From positions 978,501-1,042,500 of the forward strand of contig OU696583.1 in assembly GCA_916048095.2 (NCBI GenBank): 64,000 nt of DNA, in the 5' to 3' direction. Position numbers and translations under genes: made by a program. This DNA is from Sacculina carcini. Its lineage: Eukaryota > Arthropoda > Thecostraca > Sacculinidae. This document shows positions 22,328-32,465 of the stretch, piece after piece (position 1 is the stretch's first letter; the number at the start of each line of letters is the position of its first letter). The notes beneath the pieces were generated by a model that saw nothing but the letters and a program-made list of their open reading frames with translations, searched no databases and was not told the origin of the DNA.

Positions 22328-24763
22328 ATGGCTGCGTCTGGTTCAGCGGATGGGCTGGACGATGCGGCAAAGGTGACGTTGCAGCAGCTGAAGAACATTT
22401 TGCTGTTTGCCAAGTTTGAGGCGCCGGGGGTCGGTATTCCTCGCTTGGAGCAAGTTCTTCCCACCATTCGTCACAGAATCGGCGGTTTAAAACGGAGGTT
22501 TTTACAAGCACTCGCATTTACAAATATTCATGCTGCAGTTATACACATTCACATACATCCACAAACACACAGACACACACACACATGTGTATGCAAGCAA
22601 CTCGGTCCACTCAGTAGCAGCCTACTTGTGTGACTATTGATCGTACGTGATTTTTTTGTTTTCTTTTAATACTTCAAACACGAATGGTTCGATTAATGCA
22701 TGTGTAGAACTTGTGGGGCTCGGTACCTCAAGATTGAAAACTGCTAAACAGCAATCCATCTCAATCTCGTCAATTTGAATGAGAACATAGCTGTATGTAT
22801 ACATATGTACAGTTAATTACACAATCATAAGTGTACATATTCATAACCTGAATTATAACACAACACATTAACTGTTATATACATGGCACACATTTATCAC
22901 ATAACACTATATAACATATACTAAAAAGTACAACACATATATACATATATATATTATGTTTTTAATGTTTTTTTCTGTGTCACCAGTTACGATTTGATGT
23001 GTGACGTTTCGAACCACGGCCGAAATACTGGGCCAATGATAGATGTCGACCACGAGCGAGTGATGTCTGATTTTTATGCGGCCGTCGCCTCGACATCGGC
23101 TTTGCACACGCCAGCGCTCGATATTATTGTGGCATACGCGCGCACGCCGACCGAATGCTGTCGGATGCGCGCTATTTTCGTGCTGATGGGGTTGGTGGCG
23201 CTGCGTCGGCCAGAGTTGACGGCAGCGACATATCGACGTCTGGACACGGTGGCCACACAGCCGAGCGATTTGTTTGTTGTCGTCAAACTGGCCACCAAAG
23301 CCAATTGCTATAGAATGTGCCAGGAGACGATTGCGGAGGGCAGGGGCTGGGGTCGTGGCCTGCGCGGCTTTTTAACGCGCGCCTATCTGCGTCATTCGCC
23401 CGAGCAGCTGCTGGATCTTCTGACCTCCTCGTGTGGCCAGCACGGCTGGACGCACAAGGGCATCCACAAGCTGCTGCACATGCGCGCGCCCAGCGACGAG
23501 TACGGCGTCGTGTTGTGCGGCGTTTTGTTCGGCTACGAGAAGACGGCACGCCTCTTCCTGGCCAGCGGCAGCGAGCAATGTCGGCGACTGCTGGCACGAC
23601 TGCTGGTCATCCGCCGCTTCAAGACGGCCGACACGAGTCAGGCGGCGCTGGCGTTGCACGAGCGCTCGCCCATGTGTGCCGGCCACTTTCAGCCGCGTCA
23701 TCTGGCCTGGCCGCTGATGGTGCCGTCGTTTGTGGCCGTGATGTCGCCGCAGCAGCTGCTCGACTCGCTCACCACCATCGGACATTGTGGCTTCTTCAAG
23801 CCGGCACCGACCGCCACCGCCGCTGGCGATAAGAGCGCTACCACAGCTGCTGCTGACAAGAAGAAGGACGACAAGAAGAACGAAGACAAGAAGAAGGACG
23901 AGCCAGTGGACGAGAAAGTCTGCGAGGCGATCGAGCAGGTCATTTGTCGACGACTGAGTGACACTGAGCTGTTGCGGCGGCACCGCGTCAGTGCCAGCGG
24001 CGTGTATATTGCCGAGCGGCGTCTGGCACAGTGTGGCAGTGCGTCGTATCTGGAGAAATCGACGCGCGAGCTGCAGATGCTGTTGTGGCGCGGCGGGCAG
24101 AGGGCATGCCGGCGCGTCGAGTATGCGGCGCCGCTGGCCGTGCGGCAGCAGCTACGGCGTGCGTCACAATGGCTCGTGCGACAGCGCACGCCGCTCGGTC
24201 GGCGGCTGTGCGTTGTGTCCGATATGCGCGCCGCTATGGGCAGCAAGCGCTGCTACGCGGCGCCCAACCTGCGCGCCATGCAGGCCGCCAGTCTGCTGAA
24301 TGTGCACATGAGGTCGGAGCCGCACGCCGTCTTTGTCAACTTCAACGACGATCAGGTGTTTCCCTGGTTTCATCGGCTCGAAAGTGTGACGCTGCGCGAG
24401 CTGGCCGACAGTTTGCAGAGCGTGCGGCCGGTCGACGGGCATTTCAATGTGCGCTCGCTGCTACAGTGGAGTGTCGAGCACAACGAGCAGCCGCTGGAGG
24501 CGTGCGTGTGCATTTCGTCGAGCCGTGTCGATGTGCCGAGCGTCGAGGAGCTGCGGCGACTGGGCGGCGAGCGTTTCAAGTTGGTGCTGGTCTATTTGAC
24601 ACATGAAGCTGTCATAGACCCGGACGTTGAGGTAAATGTCGTCCACGATGACACAGATATAATTGATCAACGCTTCAAGCAGTACGCCAATATTATGATG
24701 GTGAGCGGCTTCAGTTCGGATACTCCACAACTAATTGATTTGTTCCTCTCCGACTGGTACTAG
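22328..24763 (+). CDS. Ro60-like TROVE-domain RNA-binding protein, R1 copy (two exons)
   Basis: Two exons: 22328-22497 (donor AG|GTTTTT) and 22987-24763 (acceptor CACCAG|T). Phases join cleanly, giving about 648 residues. The TROVE domain (about residues 15-450) shows [15 protein letters not shown] and [14 protein letters not shown], matching the WGRALR and GWSHKDLLRL blocks of human Ro60, plus later helical repeats ([25 protein letters not shown]). A Lys/Asp-rich insert of roughly 18 residues lies near 347-364. The C-terminal von Willebrand-like domain (about 455-648, [13 protein letters not shown] to [16 protein letters not shown]) follows the Ro60 pattern, but its metal site is lost. Ro60 is a ring that binds Y RNAs and misfolded small RNAs. 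Start chosen as the ATG opening the exon whose donor phase fits. Human Ro60 is about 540 residues. Exon 1 assignment is the least certain part. Confidence 0.85.
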
Positions 24764-26023
24764 ACAACCGGTCGTTCACACCAAAAACTGTGTGCGTATA
24801 TGTGTGTGTGTGTGTGTATCTGTCTCTATGTATATGTGTGTGTGTGTCTGTTTGTGTGTGTATTTCTGTATGTGTGTGCCGGTCTCTGTGTGTGTGTGTG
24901 TCCATGTGCGCGCGTATTTATGTATTTGTACACGAGCTGTTGATTTTCGGCGCAGTCAATACGAGATTGAATTGGATTCTTGCAGAACGGATACGGGTGA
25001 CAACCAAGTGAAGTGTCGGCTTTGTGTTGTAAGGCCGTGCGATATTTACATTGCCCTTTGTTCAGCTTTGTTATGTTTTTGTATTGTGTTTATTGTGTAT
25101 TGCATGGTATTGTATCTTGCACGCACACACAATTATATATAGTACAAGATACAATACCATGCAATACACAATAAACACAATACAAAAACATAACAAAGCT
25201 GAACAAAGGGCAATGTAAATATCGCACGGCCTTACAACACAAAGCCGACACTTCACTTGGTTGTCACCCGTATCCGTTCTGCAAGAATCCAATTCAATCT
25301 CGTATTGACTGCGCCGAAAATCAACAGCTCGTGTACAAATACATAAATACGCGCGCACATGGACACACACACACACAGAGACCGGCACACACATACAGAA
25401 ATACACACACAAACAGACACACACACACATATACATAGAGACAGATACACACACACACACACATATACGCACACAGTTTTTGGTGTGAACGACCGGTTGT
25501 CTAGTACCAGTCGGAGAGGAACAAATCAATTAGTTGTGGAGTATCCGAACTGAAGCCGCTCACCATCATAATATTGGCGTACTGCTTGAAGCGTTGATCA
25601 ATTATATCTGTGTCATCGTGGACGACATTTACCTCAACGTCCGGGTCTATGACAGCTTCATGTGTCAAATAGACCAGCACCAACTTGAAACGCTCGCCGC
25701 CCAGTCGCCGCAGCTCCTCGACGCTCGGCACATCGACACGGCTCGACGAAATGCACACGCACGCCTCCAGCGGCTGCTCGTTGTGCTCGACACTCCACTG
25801 TAGCAGCGAGCGCACATTGAAATGCCCGTCGACCGGCCGCACGCTCTGCAAACTGTCGGCCAGCTCGCGCAGCGTCACACTTTCGAGCCGATGAAACCAG
25901 GGAAACACCTGATCGTCGTTGAAGTTGACAAAGACGGCGTGCGGCTCCGACCTCATGTGCACATTCAGCAGACTGGCGGCCTGCATGGCGCGCAGGTTGG
26001 GCGCCGCGTAGCAGCGCTTGCTG
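24241..26023. repeat. Near-perfect 879-bp inverted repeat of the Ro60 3' half (R1)
   Basis: Left arm 24241-25119 and right arm 25145-26023 are reverse complements, separated by a 25-bp spacer. The arms cover the last 174 codons of the Ro60-like gene, its 3' flank with GT/CA tracts, and about 30 bp of the start of the element C LTR. The spacer is the next 25 bp of that LTR in inverted orientation. I saw no mismatch between arms in the stretches compared. A transcript crossing the locus would fold into a long hairpin. Confidence 0.9.
25501..26023 (-). pseudogene. Inverted partial copy of the Ro60-like gene (C-terminal 174 codons)
   Basis: The minus strand repeats the von Willebrand-like domain from [13 protein letters not shown] to the stop at 25501-25503. 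Upstream on the minus strand the frame continues without a stop into antisense LTR sequence as far as 26178, giving a 225-residue chimeric frame. It lacks the TROVE domain and has no own promoter that I can see. Confidence 0.85.
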
Positions 26024-26363
26024 TATTTGTGTATGTGTATTTGTGTGCGTACGTGGGAGTGTGATTTTGTGTACGTTGTTGTATACGCGCGCGGAGGTAG
26101 CTGCGTCACACAAGCGCGAGCGATGAGTGCATGCATGCGCTGGTGGTATCCGCCCGGAGTCAACGGTCGCTCGTGCATGCTGGGCAGTGCGTTACTGGTG
26201 AAGTGAGGGTGTGGTGTTTGTGCAGTGGTTTAGAGTGTTGTTCGGTGGAGATAGTAGTATTTAGTGCATTGTGTTGCGGTGTGATCGTGTGGAATTGTGC
26301 TTTCTTGTTCTTTTTTATTTTTCGTGCTTACATTCAAATACAACCTAACCGGCCCTTCGAAAA

Positions 26364-27056
26364 ATGGAGTCTTCATGTGGTTTCGACGCTCGCGTGATAC
26401 CAGAATTTGATGGTCAGAGTGACATTGTGGAATGGTGGACTCGCACGGAGATGATGTGTCAGCTCAAAGGCGTCGATGTGATGAGCGTAGTGCCACTACG
26501 TCTCTCAAAAGGCGCGTTTGTTGTGTGGTCCCAACTGCCGGATGAAATTCGTCGTTGTGCGAAAGGGACTCGCAGCGCTTTGTTCTCGGCGTTTGGAGTG
26601 GACAGATTCCGTGCATCCACTAGTCGTCGTCTGCAAGAAGGTGAGTCGCCTGACGTATATTTGGCAGACTTAAAAAAGCTTGCAGTTTCATTCGGTGGCG
26701 TATCCGATAATCTGCTGATATGTGCATTTGTAAATGGCCTACCCGATCACGTGGCGACCAGTATTCGTGCAAGCACAGTGCCAGAGTCTCTGTCGCTGAG
26801 TGATATTACGAGCAGAACTCGCATGGTATTACACACGACAAAAAGCCCGCCGAACTGTCTAGCCGCCAATGTCGGGTCGCTTTCACCCCGAAAATGCTAT
26901 ATTTGCAATCAGACTGGTCATTTGACTAGAGAGTGCCCCAAAAGGAAATATCGGATGCGATGTTACAATTGTTCCAAGTTGGGTCACATGGCGAAGGACT
27001 GTCAGGGAAACGAGGAAGGAGAGGGCTCGTCAGCGCCAGCACCCTCTCCTCAGTGA
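26364..27056 (+). CDS. Gag of element C with two CCHC zinc knuckles
   Basis: ATG at 26364, 21 bases after the LTR, giving 230 residues. The N-terminal part has a retrotransposon capsid pattern (EFDGQSDIVEWWTRTEMM, LSKGAFVVWSQLP, ALFSAFGVDRFRA, FVNGLPDHVATSIR). Two classic knuckles follow near the C-terminus: CYICNQTGHLTREC and CYNCSKLGHMAKDC. This differs from the CHCC box of elements A and B, so C is a separate lineage. Pol overlaps the end in the -1 frame. The frame is intact in both units. Confidence 0.88.
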   Translation: MESSCGFDARVIPEFDGQSDIVEWWTRTEMMCQLKGVDVMSVVPLRLSKGAFVVWSQLPDEIRRCAKGTRSALFSAFGVDRFRASTSRRLQEGESPDVYLADLKKLAVSFGGVSDNLLICAFVNGLPDHVATSIRASTVPESLSLSDITSRTRMVLHTTKSPPNCLAANVGSLSPRKCYICNQTGHLTRECPKRKYRMRCYNCSKLGHMAKDCQGNEEGEGSSAPAPSPQ

Positions 27057-28957
27057 GCAATGAGGCGCTTCCTTCAGTTACTGTGTTTATTGATGAACGT
27101 GAGTCATGTGTGCTTGTTGATACCGGTTGTTCTCGCTGTATTGTGTGGAGTGGAGTTTGTAGAGCATGGACACCAGTAACGACTCATGTGAATACTCTGG
27201 GTGGCATGAGCTTTGACTGTTCGGGTGTTGGTGAATGTTGTGTGAGTGTCGAGAAACAGTCAGTTGTTGTAAAAGCCCTCGTTGTGCAGCACAAGCCGAT
27301 GGGATATGATGCGATTCTGGGAATGAACGCCATATCAGCGCTGGGGGGTGTTTGCGTACGTGCTGACGGTGGGGTGCATTTACAAGTGAGTGCCAAGGCT
27401 GCATACTGTGCTGCGGCTGGTGATATTGTTCAGTCAAAACCTGGACATGAGGCACGGTTCGATGCAGCTAAAAACATGTGGACTTGCAAGTGGAAGTGGC
27501 TTGACGACCACGAGCCGCAGCGTTTGACAAACGAAACTGCACAATATCATGTGAGGCAACACGCCAAGGAGGCATTCGACAGAGAGATCAATGAGTGGAT
27601 CAGCAACAAATGGTTGATTCCCTATGATGAGAGTGTACATGGGCCTGCCCGCTGTTTGATTCCACTGATGGCAGTAACCCAAAAGAACAAGAACAAAGTG
27701 AGACCGGTCCTCCATTTCCGAGAATTAAATAAACACATTGACACTCGTTCTGCAGATGCTGACGTATGCAATGAGAAGCTGAGGGAATGGCGGATGAAGG
27801 GAGACAATGTGTTTATCATGGACCTCAAGAAGGCCTACCTGCAGATATCAGTTGACAGTTCATTGTGGCCTTTCCAGACGGTGAAGTTCAATGGTGTGTT
27901 GTACTGCTTGACCAGGCTTGGATTCGGGTTGAGTGAGGCGCCCATGATCATGCATACGGTGGTCGACTCGGTGATGGCACAGAACGACCAGATAAGACGT
28001 GGGACATCGGCATATGTTGACGATGTTCTCATTGACGGAAACATTGTGTCACCCGAAGCGGTGAAGGAGCACTTTGCCAAGTACGGCCTTGAATCGAAAG
28101 AGATTCAAAAGCTCTCTGACGGAACCCGAATGCTCGGCTTACACGTGTTTTCGTCAGAGTCTGGCAAGCTGATGTGGAAAAGGGACAATGCCGTGGGTGA
28201 GTGTCCGGAACAGCTCACGAGACGAGTCGTGTTTTCACTATGCAGCACTGTAGTGTCGCATTATCCTGTCGGTGGCTGGCTGCGAGTTGCCGCTTCGTAC
28301 ATCAAGCGACTTGCATCCGAAGCGACAAACAGCTGGGACGAACCGATTTGTGACTCGGCACTCCAGAGTCATGTGAACGAAGTGATGTCGAGACTGCAGC
28401 ATAGCGATCCCGTGAGAGGCGTGTGGAAGATCGATGATGATTCGGCGAATGTATGGGTAGACGCCAGCAACATTGCCATTGGTGCGTTGGTTGAGGTAAA
28501 TGGCGAGACAGTGGAGGATGCTTGCTGGTTGAGAAGGGACAGCCACCACATAAACCTCAGTGAGCTAGAGGCCGTGATAAAGGGGCTTGGACTGGCGATC
28601 AAGCTAAAATTTCGAAAAATTGGGCTTTTCACAGATTCATCCACGGTGCATGTATGGCTCAGGGGTACCGTCACAAGTGTCGTGTCAGACCTCGTTGTCG
28701 CCGTCGATGGCATCAACAGGCACGTGGGTGATGTCAGACCACGGGCGGAGACGGAGAACGGTGGCGGCACGAACGGATTGGACGAGGCGAGCGGTGACGT
28801 GGCGGACGATGGCGAGCCTGCCGTCATGGTGTACGGTGAGAGGACTGCCGGGACTGATCCGGCGAGTAGCGGTCAGGAGCAGACGCGACCACAGCGACAG
28901 AGTCAGCGTCCGGCGCGGTTCAATGATTATGTTGTGTATAATTCTAATCGGGCATAG
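26933..28957 (+). CDS. Pol of element C: protease, reverse transcriptase, RNase H; integrase deleted
   Basis: The -1 frame relative to gag, open to 28957. Domains in order: retropepsin (CVLVDTGCSRCIVW, then DAILGMNAISALGG); reverse transcriptase with KVRPVLHFRELN, MDLKKAYLQI, LTRLGFGLSEAP and the catalytic AYVDDVLID; RNase H with VWVDASNIAIGA, LSELEAVIKGLG and LFTDSSTVHVWL. Directly after RNase H the sequence passes into an Asp/Glu/Gly-rich linker and ends RPARFNDYVVYNSNRA, a tail of the kind ending Ty3 polyproteins. No integrase zinc finger or DDE core is present. The element can in principle copy its RNA but not integrate it without help. The true start is by frameshift, not at 26933. Confidence 0.88.
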   Translation: MPQKEISDAMLQLFQVGSHGEGLSGKRGRRGLVSASTLSSVSNEALPSVTVFIDERESCVLVDTGCSRCIVWSGVCRAWTPVTTHVNTLGGMSFDCSGVGECCVSVEKQSVVVKALVVQHKPMGYDAILGMNAISALGGVCVRADGGVHLQVSAKAAYCAAAGDIVQSKPGHEARFDAAKNMWTCKWKWLDDHEPQRLTNETAQYHVRQHAKEAFDREINEWISNKWLIPYDESVHGPARCLIPLMAVTQKNKNKVRPVLHFRELNKHIDTRSADADVCNEKLREWRMKGDNVFIMDLKKAYLQISVDSSLWPFQTVKFNGVLYCLTRLGFGLSEAPMIMHTVVDSVMAQNDQIRRGTSAYVDDVLIDGNIVSPEAVKEHFAKYGLESKEIQKLSDGTRMLGLHVFSSESGKLMWKRDNAVGECPEQLTRRVVFSLCSTVVSHYPVGGWLRVAASYIKRLASEATNSWDEPICDSALQSHVNEVMSRLQHSDPVRGVWKIDDDSANVWVDASNIAIGALVEVNGETVEDACWLRRDSHHINLSELEAVIKGLGLAIKLKFRKIGLFTDSSTVHVWLRGTVTSVVSDLVVAVDGINRHVGDVRPRAETENGGGTNGLDEASGDVADDGEPAVMVYGERTAGTDPASSGQEQTRPQRQSQRPARFNDYVVYNSNRA

Positions 28958-28980
28958 TGATTCTTAGAATCAGGGGGATA

Positions 28981-29347
28981 TGTATTGTGTATTGCATGGT
29001 ATTGTATCTTGTACTATATATAATTGTGTGTGCGTGCATGTGTATTTGTGTGCGTACGTGGGAGTGTGATTTTGTGTACGTTGTTGTATACGCGCGCGGA
29101 GGTAGCTGCGTCACACAAGCGCGAGCGATGAGTGCATGCATGCGCTGGTGGTATCCGCCCGGAGTCAACGGTCGCTCGTGCATGTTGGGCAGTGCGTTAC
29201 TGGGGAAGTGAGAGTGTGGTGTTTGTGCAGTGGTTTAGAGTGTTGTTCGGTGGAGAGAGTAGTGTTTAGTGCATTGTGTTGCGGTGTGATCGTGTGGAAT
29301 TGTGCTTTCTTGTTCTTTTTTATTTTTCGTGCTTACATTCAAATACA
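28981..29347 (+). repeat. 3' LTR of element C (R1)
   Basis: Matches 26033-26342 over its last 310 bp, ending CATTCAAATACA. Its first part (TATTGTGTATTGCATGGTAT) also occurs at the centre of the Ro60 palindrome, which fixes where the broken 5' LTR began. The exact first base is uncertain by about 8. Confidence 0.8.
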
Positions 29348-29513
29348 GTTTTTCTACGCCAGAAGAGATTTTGTGTTTACTACGGCGTTTCTACTGATGT
29401 TTCTACTACAGTTTCCGTTCTTGTTTTCGGCTGTGCATGTGCCTCTACGTTGTAATATATCTGTGCGTTGTTTTTGGTTGTTTGGGAAGAATAATTTGGG
29501 TAAAACATTATCG

Positions 29514-30127
29514 CAGTGTTTCTCAAGCGTCTCTCTTGCCGTGGCCCCCTTCAACACAATGAGAGTCCTTGCGGCCCCACACAAACAGTCCTAGGTGGCG
29601 ACCGCACGTACTGGTGGGGTACACACAAATATACACGGATGTTGGGGATCAAGCACACACACCTCACACACTATGGCGGCGAATCACACGATTGAAATGT
29701 ACATCATCAACGATAACAGCATACAAGATTCAATTATTTCAACAAATATGTTTTGTGGCCCGTGAAAAAAACAAGGTGGTCCCCCCAGTGGCGGCGCCAG
29801 GATTTTTCCGATGTGGGGGCTAAGGAAAAAGTTGAGGGGCTTGGCGAAGCATGAAGAGCTACACTCGAACGCTGACTACATAAGACAATAAGAGACTGGG
29901 GCACACTGATTGAGTCCTTGAACTTGAACCAAAATTACAGGACTTCATTTACAGTGGTAAGAAATTTTAATGTCCATGATTATGATTTTTGGGGGGCTTG
30001 ACATATTTTTGGAGGGGCTCCAGCCCCCCAAGCCTCCCCTTGGTGCCGCCACTGGGTCCACCCAAGTTTTTTAATTTGGTCATATGGCCCCTCCAAAAAT
30101 GCCTATGAGCCACGTTGAGAAACACTG
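29514..30127. mobile_element. hAT-type MITE (CAGTGTTTCTCAA termini) with a nested second MITE (R1)
   Basis: Starts CAGTGTTTCTCAAGCG and ends CGTTGAGAAACACTG, flanked by imperfect 8-bp duplications (CATTATCG and TATTATCA). These are typical hAT features; no transposase is inside. Nested at 29786-30054 is a 269-bp element beginning CAGTGGCGGCGCCAGG and ending GGTGCCGCCACTG, flanked by near-identical 8-bp GGTCCCCC/GGTCCACC. Confidence 0.8.
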
Positions 30128-30135
30128 TATTATCA

Positions 30136-31812
30136 TACCAGATCTGCACGCAATTTGCATTCAGGTAGTGCAGTTAAAAATTCAGCACACCATTACGAGT
30201 CATACTTTCACTTGAATATGCGCAACCTTGGAACTTGCCGAATCGTGCATTCACACACACAGAATTTAGAACAACGTTATTTAAAAGAGTAGAGTGAATT
30301 ATGACCCTGAACTGCTTAACAGTTTGCCAAACGAATTAAAATCTCTATTGAGTTGTAACAATATTCAATTGTTCAGATAAATCCTTGGAAAACATTTCTT
30401 CATAAACCAATTTTAGAATTGATTTGTGGCGTTTGGGTTGCCACGGAACAACACAAGTTGATAACGTGAGTGCTTTGGACCGATTGTATTTACAAGTACA
30501 GATATAACAGGACAGGACAATCGGACACACGTACAAACAAGCTCACGCACACATGCTCCTACAACACATAGACAATGACACGGACAAACATGACACACAG
30601 ACATACAGGCGTACACAAAGCTGGTAGGGTCGGGAGGTGGCGCGAGACGAAATTGGTATCGCAGCACAGATTTCAACACACTGCGTTGGCTGGCAAGTTT
30701 GTGTCAGATTGTTTGACAGGTTTTGTTAATATCTGGTTTACTTTATCTGATATTTGTGCTTCCACTTTATAATGAATGTCCTTTGTGAGTTTGTGTAAGT
30801 GGGTGTATGATCATGAGTGTGCAAGAGGGTGTGTTTTGTTGAAGCTTACCTGTGTGTGTGTGTGTAGTGTGAATGTGGGTTTCTTTGTGTGAGTATGCTG
30901 TCTTTGTGAATATGTGGTATATTGCGTATATTTTTTTCCTACGTATGTGTGTTTTATATATTGTTCATTTGTGGAGAAATGTGGTTATATACTTATCAAT
31001 ATGTTTACGTGTCTGCTAAGGAGCCAGCTATGTCTGGCTTGACAGACTGTGCCAACATGATTTTACTATGCTTACTTTATTGTTCTGTGTTCTATGGCAA
31101 TAAATAAACAAACACACACACACACATTTGTGCTCGGAATTCACAATTGAATGATGCTACTCAAACGATACCTGGCTGAACACTGACTCCAAGAACATTA
31201 AAACATTGATCCTTGTGCGAATTTTAAAACGAACTTCAAACGCCAAATTAGAGAAATGTTCCCGTGTATGAGAGATCCTTTTTTATCTAAATTTTCCCAT
31301 TAAAAATAGGCGGGTGTTTTATAAATGGGAGTAAGTTTTTAAGCACCAGTATGTAATGATATCTGATTAAACATTTCATCAGATATCATTTAATGACTCC
31401 TATGATGATGATGACGAAAAACTGACTGGAATTGCTGAAACATTGACTCCAGTTGATATTTCTGATGAGAATGATGAGGAAATTGATAATTTTTATGATT
31501 AATTATTAATCATGATTTCTATTACAATTATTCACTACCAAAAAGTCATTGTACCGTCATCTCATCTAAGCCGAACAGTACTTGCAAAAAGACTAGAAAA
31601 CGACAACGAACCACGTGCAAACCGACGTCAAACGCCGTCGAATTAACAGTACAAAAATCGGCAACAAATCACAGATTGACACACGGCAGCCCTAAAAACC
31701 TTCACCTCAAGAACAAAACAGATGCCACTCGACGAGTGACACATTAAAACCCCACTGGCTCATCTACACGCAGGCAAAACAACGACAAATAAAAAAATGT
31801 CGGCGACGCTGC
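30136..31812. other. Gene-free stretch between MITE and ERGIC3 last exon (R1)
   Basis: No convincing gene. It holds GT/CA-rich sequence at 30.8-31.1 kb, an AATAAA and a CA tail near 31,100 that look like the 3' end of an old retroposon, and a short acidic frame at 31,383-31,502 that I do not recognise. The same sequence is at 52,746-54,422 in R2. Confidence 0.5.
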
Positions 31813-32157
31813 TCAGCCCTGCTTGCCCAAGTCGATTTTGCGACGAATTGCGCGCGCCGAGTGGAAAATGGCGGCGTCTAGCAGTGAGGCCACAGTCACC
31901 ACGCCTCCAATAATAGAACACAACGTGGTCAACAGGTGCAACACAGACCTTACACACACACAAACAAATTAACAAACACAAACAAATACACACTCTATAT
32001 TACTGATAAACTATAAACTTACTGTTAAGTCAAATACGACCGAACTGAAGTGAAATGTGACAAAAACTGTGATCACGTGCACTGTCACTGAGGCAACTCA
32101 GCAATTGAAACTCTGCTGTGCATACAAGAAACCTGAAACTGATTTTATTCTCTATAC

Positions 32158-32465
32158 CAGTGCTTCTCAAACTATCTGATGTGGCGGACCGGCAGTTTTT
32201 TTTCAATGTGTCAGGGACCGGCAAGTGAAGCAATATTCAGTAAATAGTAATAGTAATATTCATATATTAATAATAATAGTAGAATAATAGTAATATTCAT
32301 ATATACAGGAAACATATAATGAATACATAATAAAAGTAAGTTGACATTTCACCGTGGCATGGAGTTTGACTACTGTTTCTTTCTTTTCTGGAAAATCTCC
32401 ACGTACCGGTAGACGATGGTACGCGTACCGTCACCGGTACGCGTACCACACTTTGAGTAGCACTG
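32158..32465. mobile_element. hAT-type MITE with perfect 8-bp target duplication (R1)
   Basis: Begins CAGTGCTTCTCAAACT and ends AGTAGCACTG, flanked on both sides by CTCTATAC (32150-32157 and 32466-32473). It is 308 bp, without coding capacity. It lies in the intron between ERGIC3 exons 9 and 10 and is present at the same place in R2, so it predates the duplication. Confidence 0.85.

Larger units (their letters stand above)
26033..29347 (+). mobile_element. Ty3-type LTR retrotransposon C (R1), integrase-less
   Basis: Gag and pol lie between a 5' LTR remnant (26033-26342) and a complete-looking 3' LTR (about 28981-29347, ending CATTCAAATACA). The first 57 bp of the 5' LTR are missing here and occur in inverted orientation at 25.12-25.16 kb, so the LTR was broken by the inversion that made the Ro60 palindrome. 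A purine-rich tract (CAGGGGGATA) precedes the 3' LTR. Pol has protease, reverse transcriptase and RNase H but no integrase. Confidence 0.88.

Noticed and set aside
23283-24606. Several long frames antisense or out of frame to the Ro60-like exon 2
   Set aside because: GC-rich shadow frames; only the TROVE frame has recognisable domains and splice-compatible ends.
26024-26342. Complete 5' LTR of element C
   Set aside because: The first 57 bp are missing here and lie inverted near 25.1 kb, so it is a remnant.
26931-26946. Classic slippery heptamer for the gag-pol shift of element C
   Set aside because: A CCCCAAAAGG run sits at the overlap but does not fit the X-XXY-YYZ pattern in the gag frame, so I do not annotate the site.
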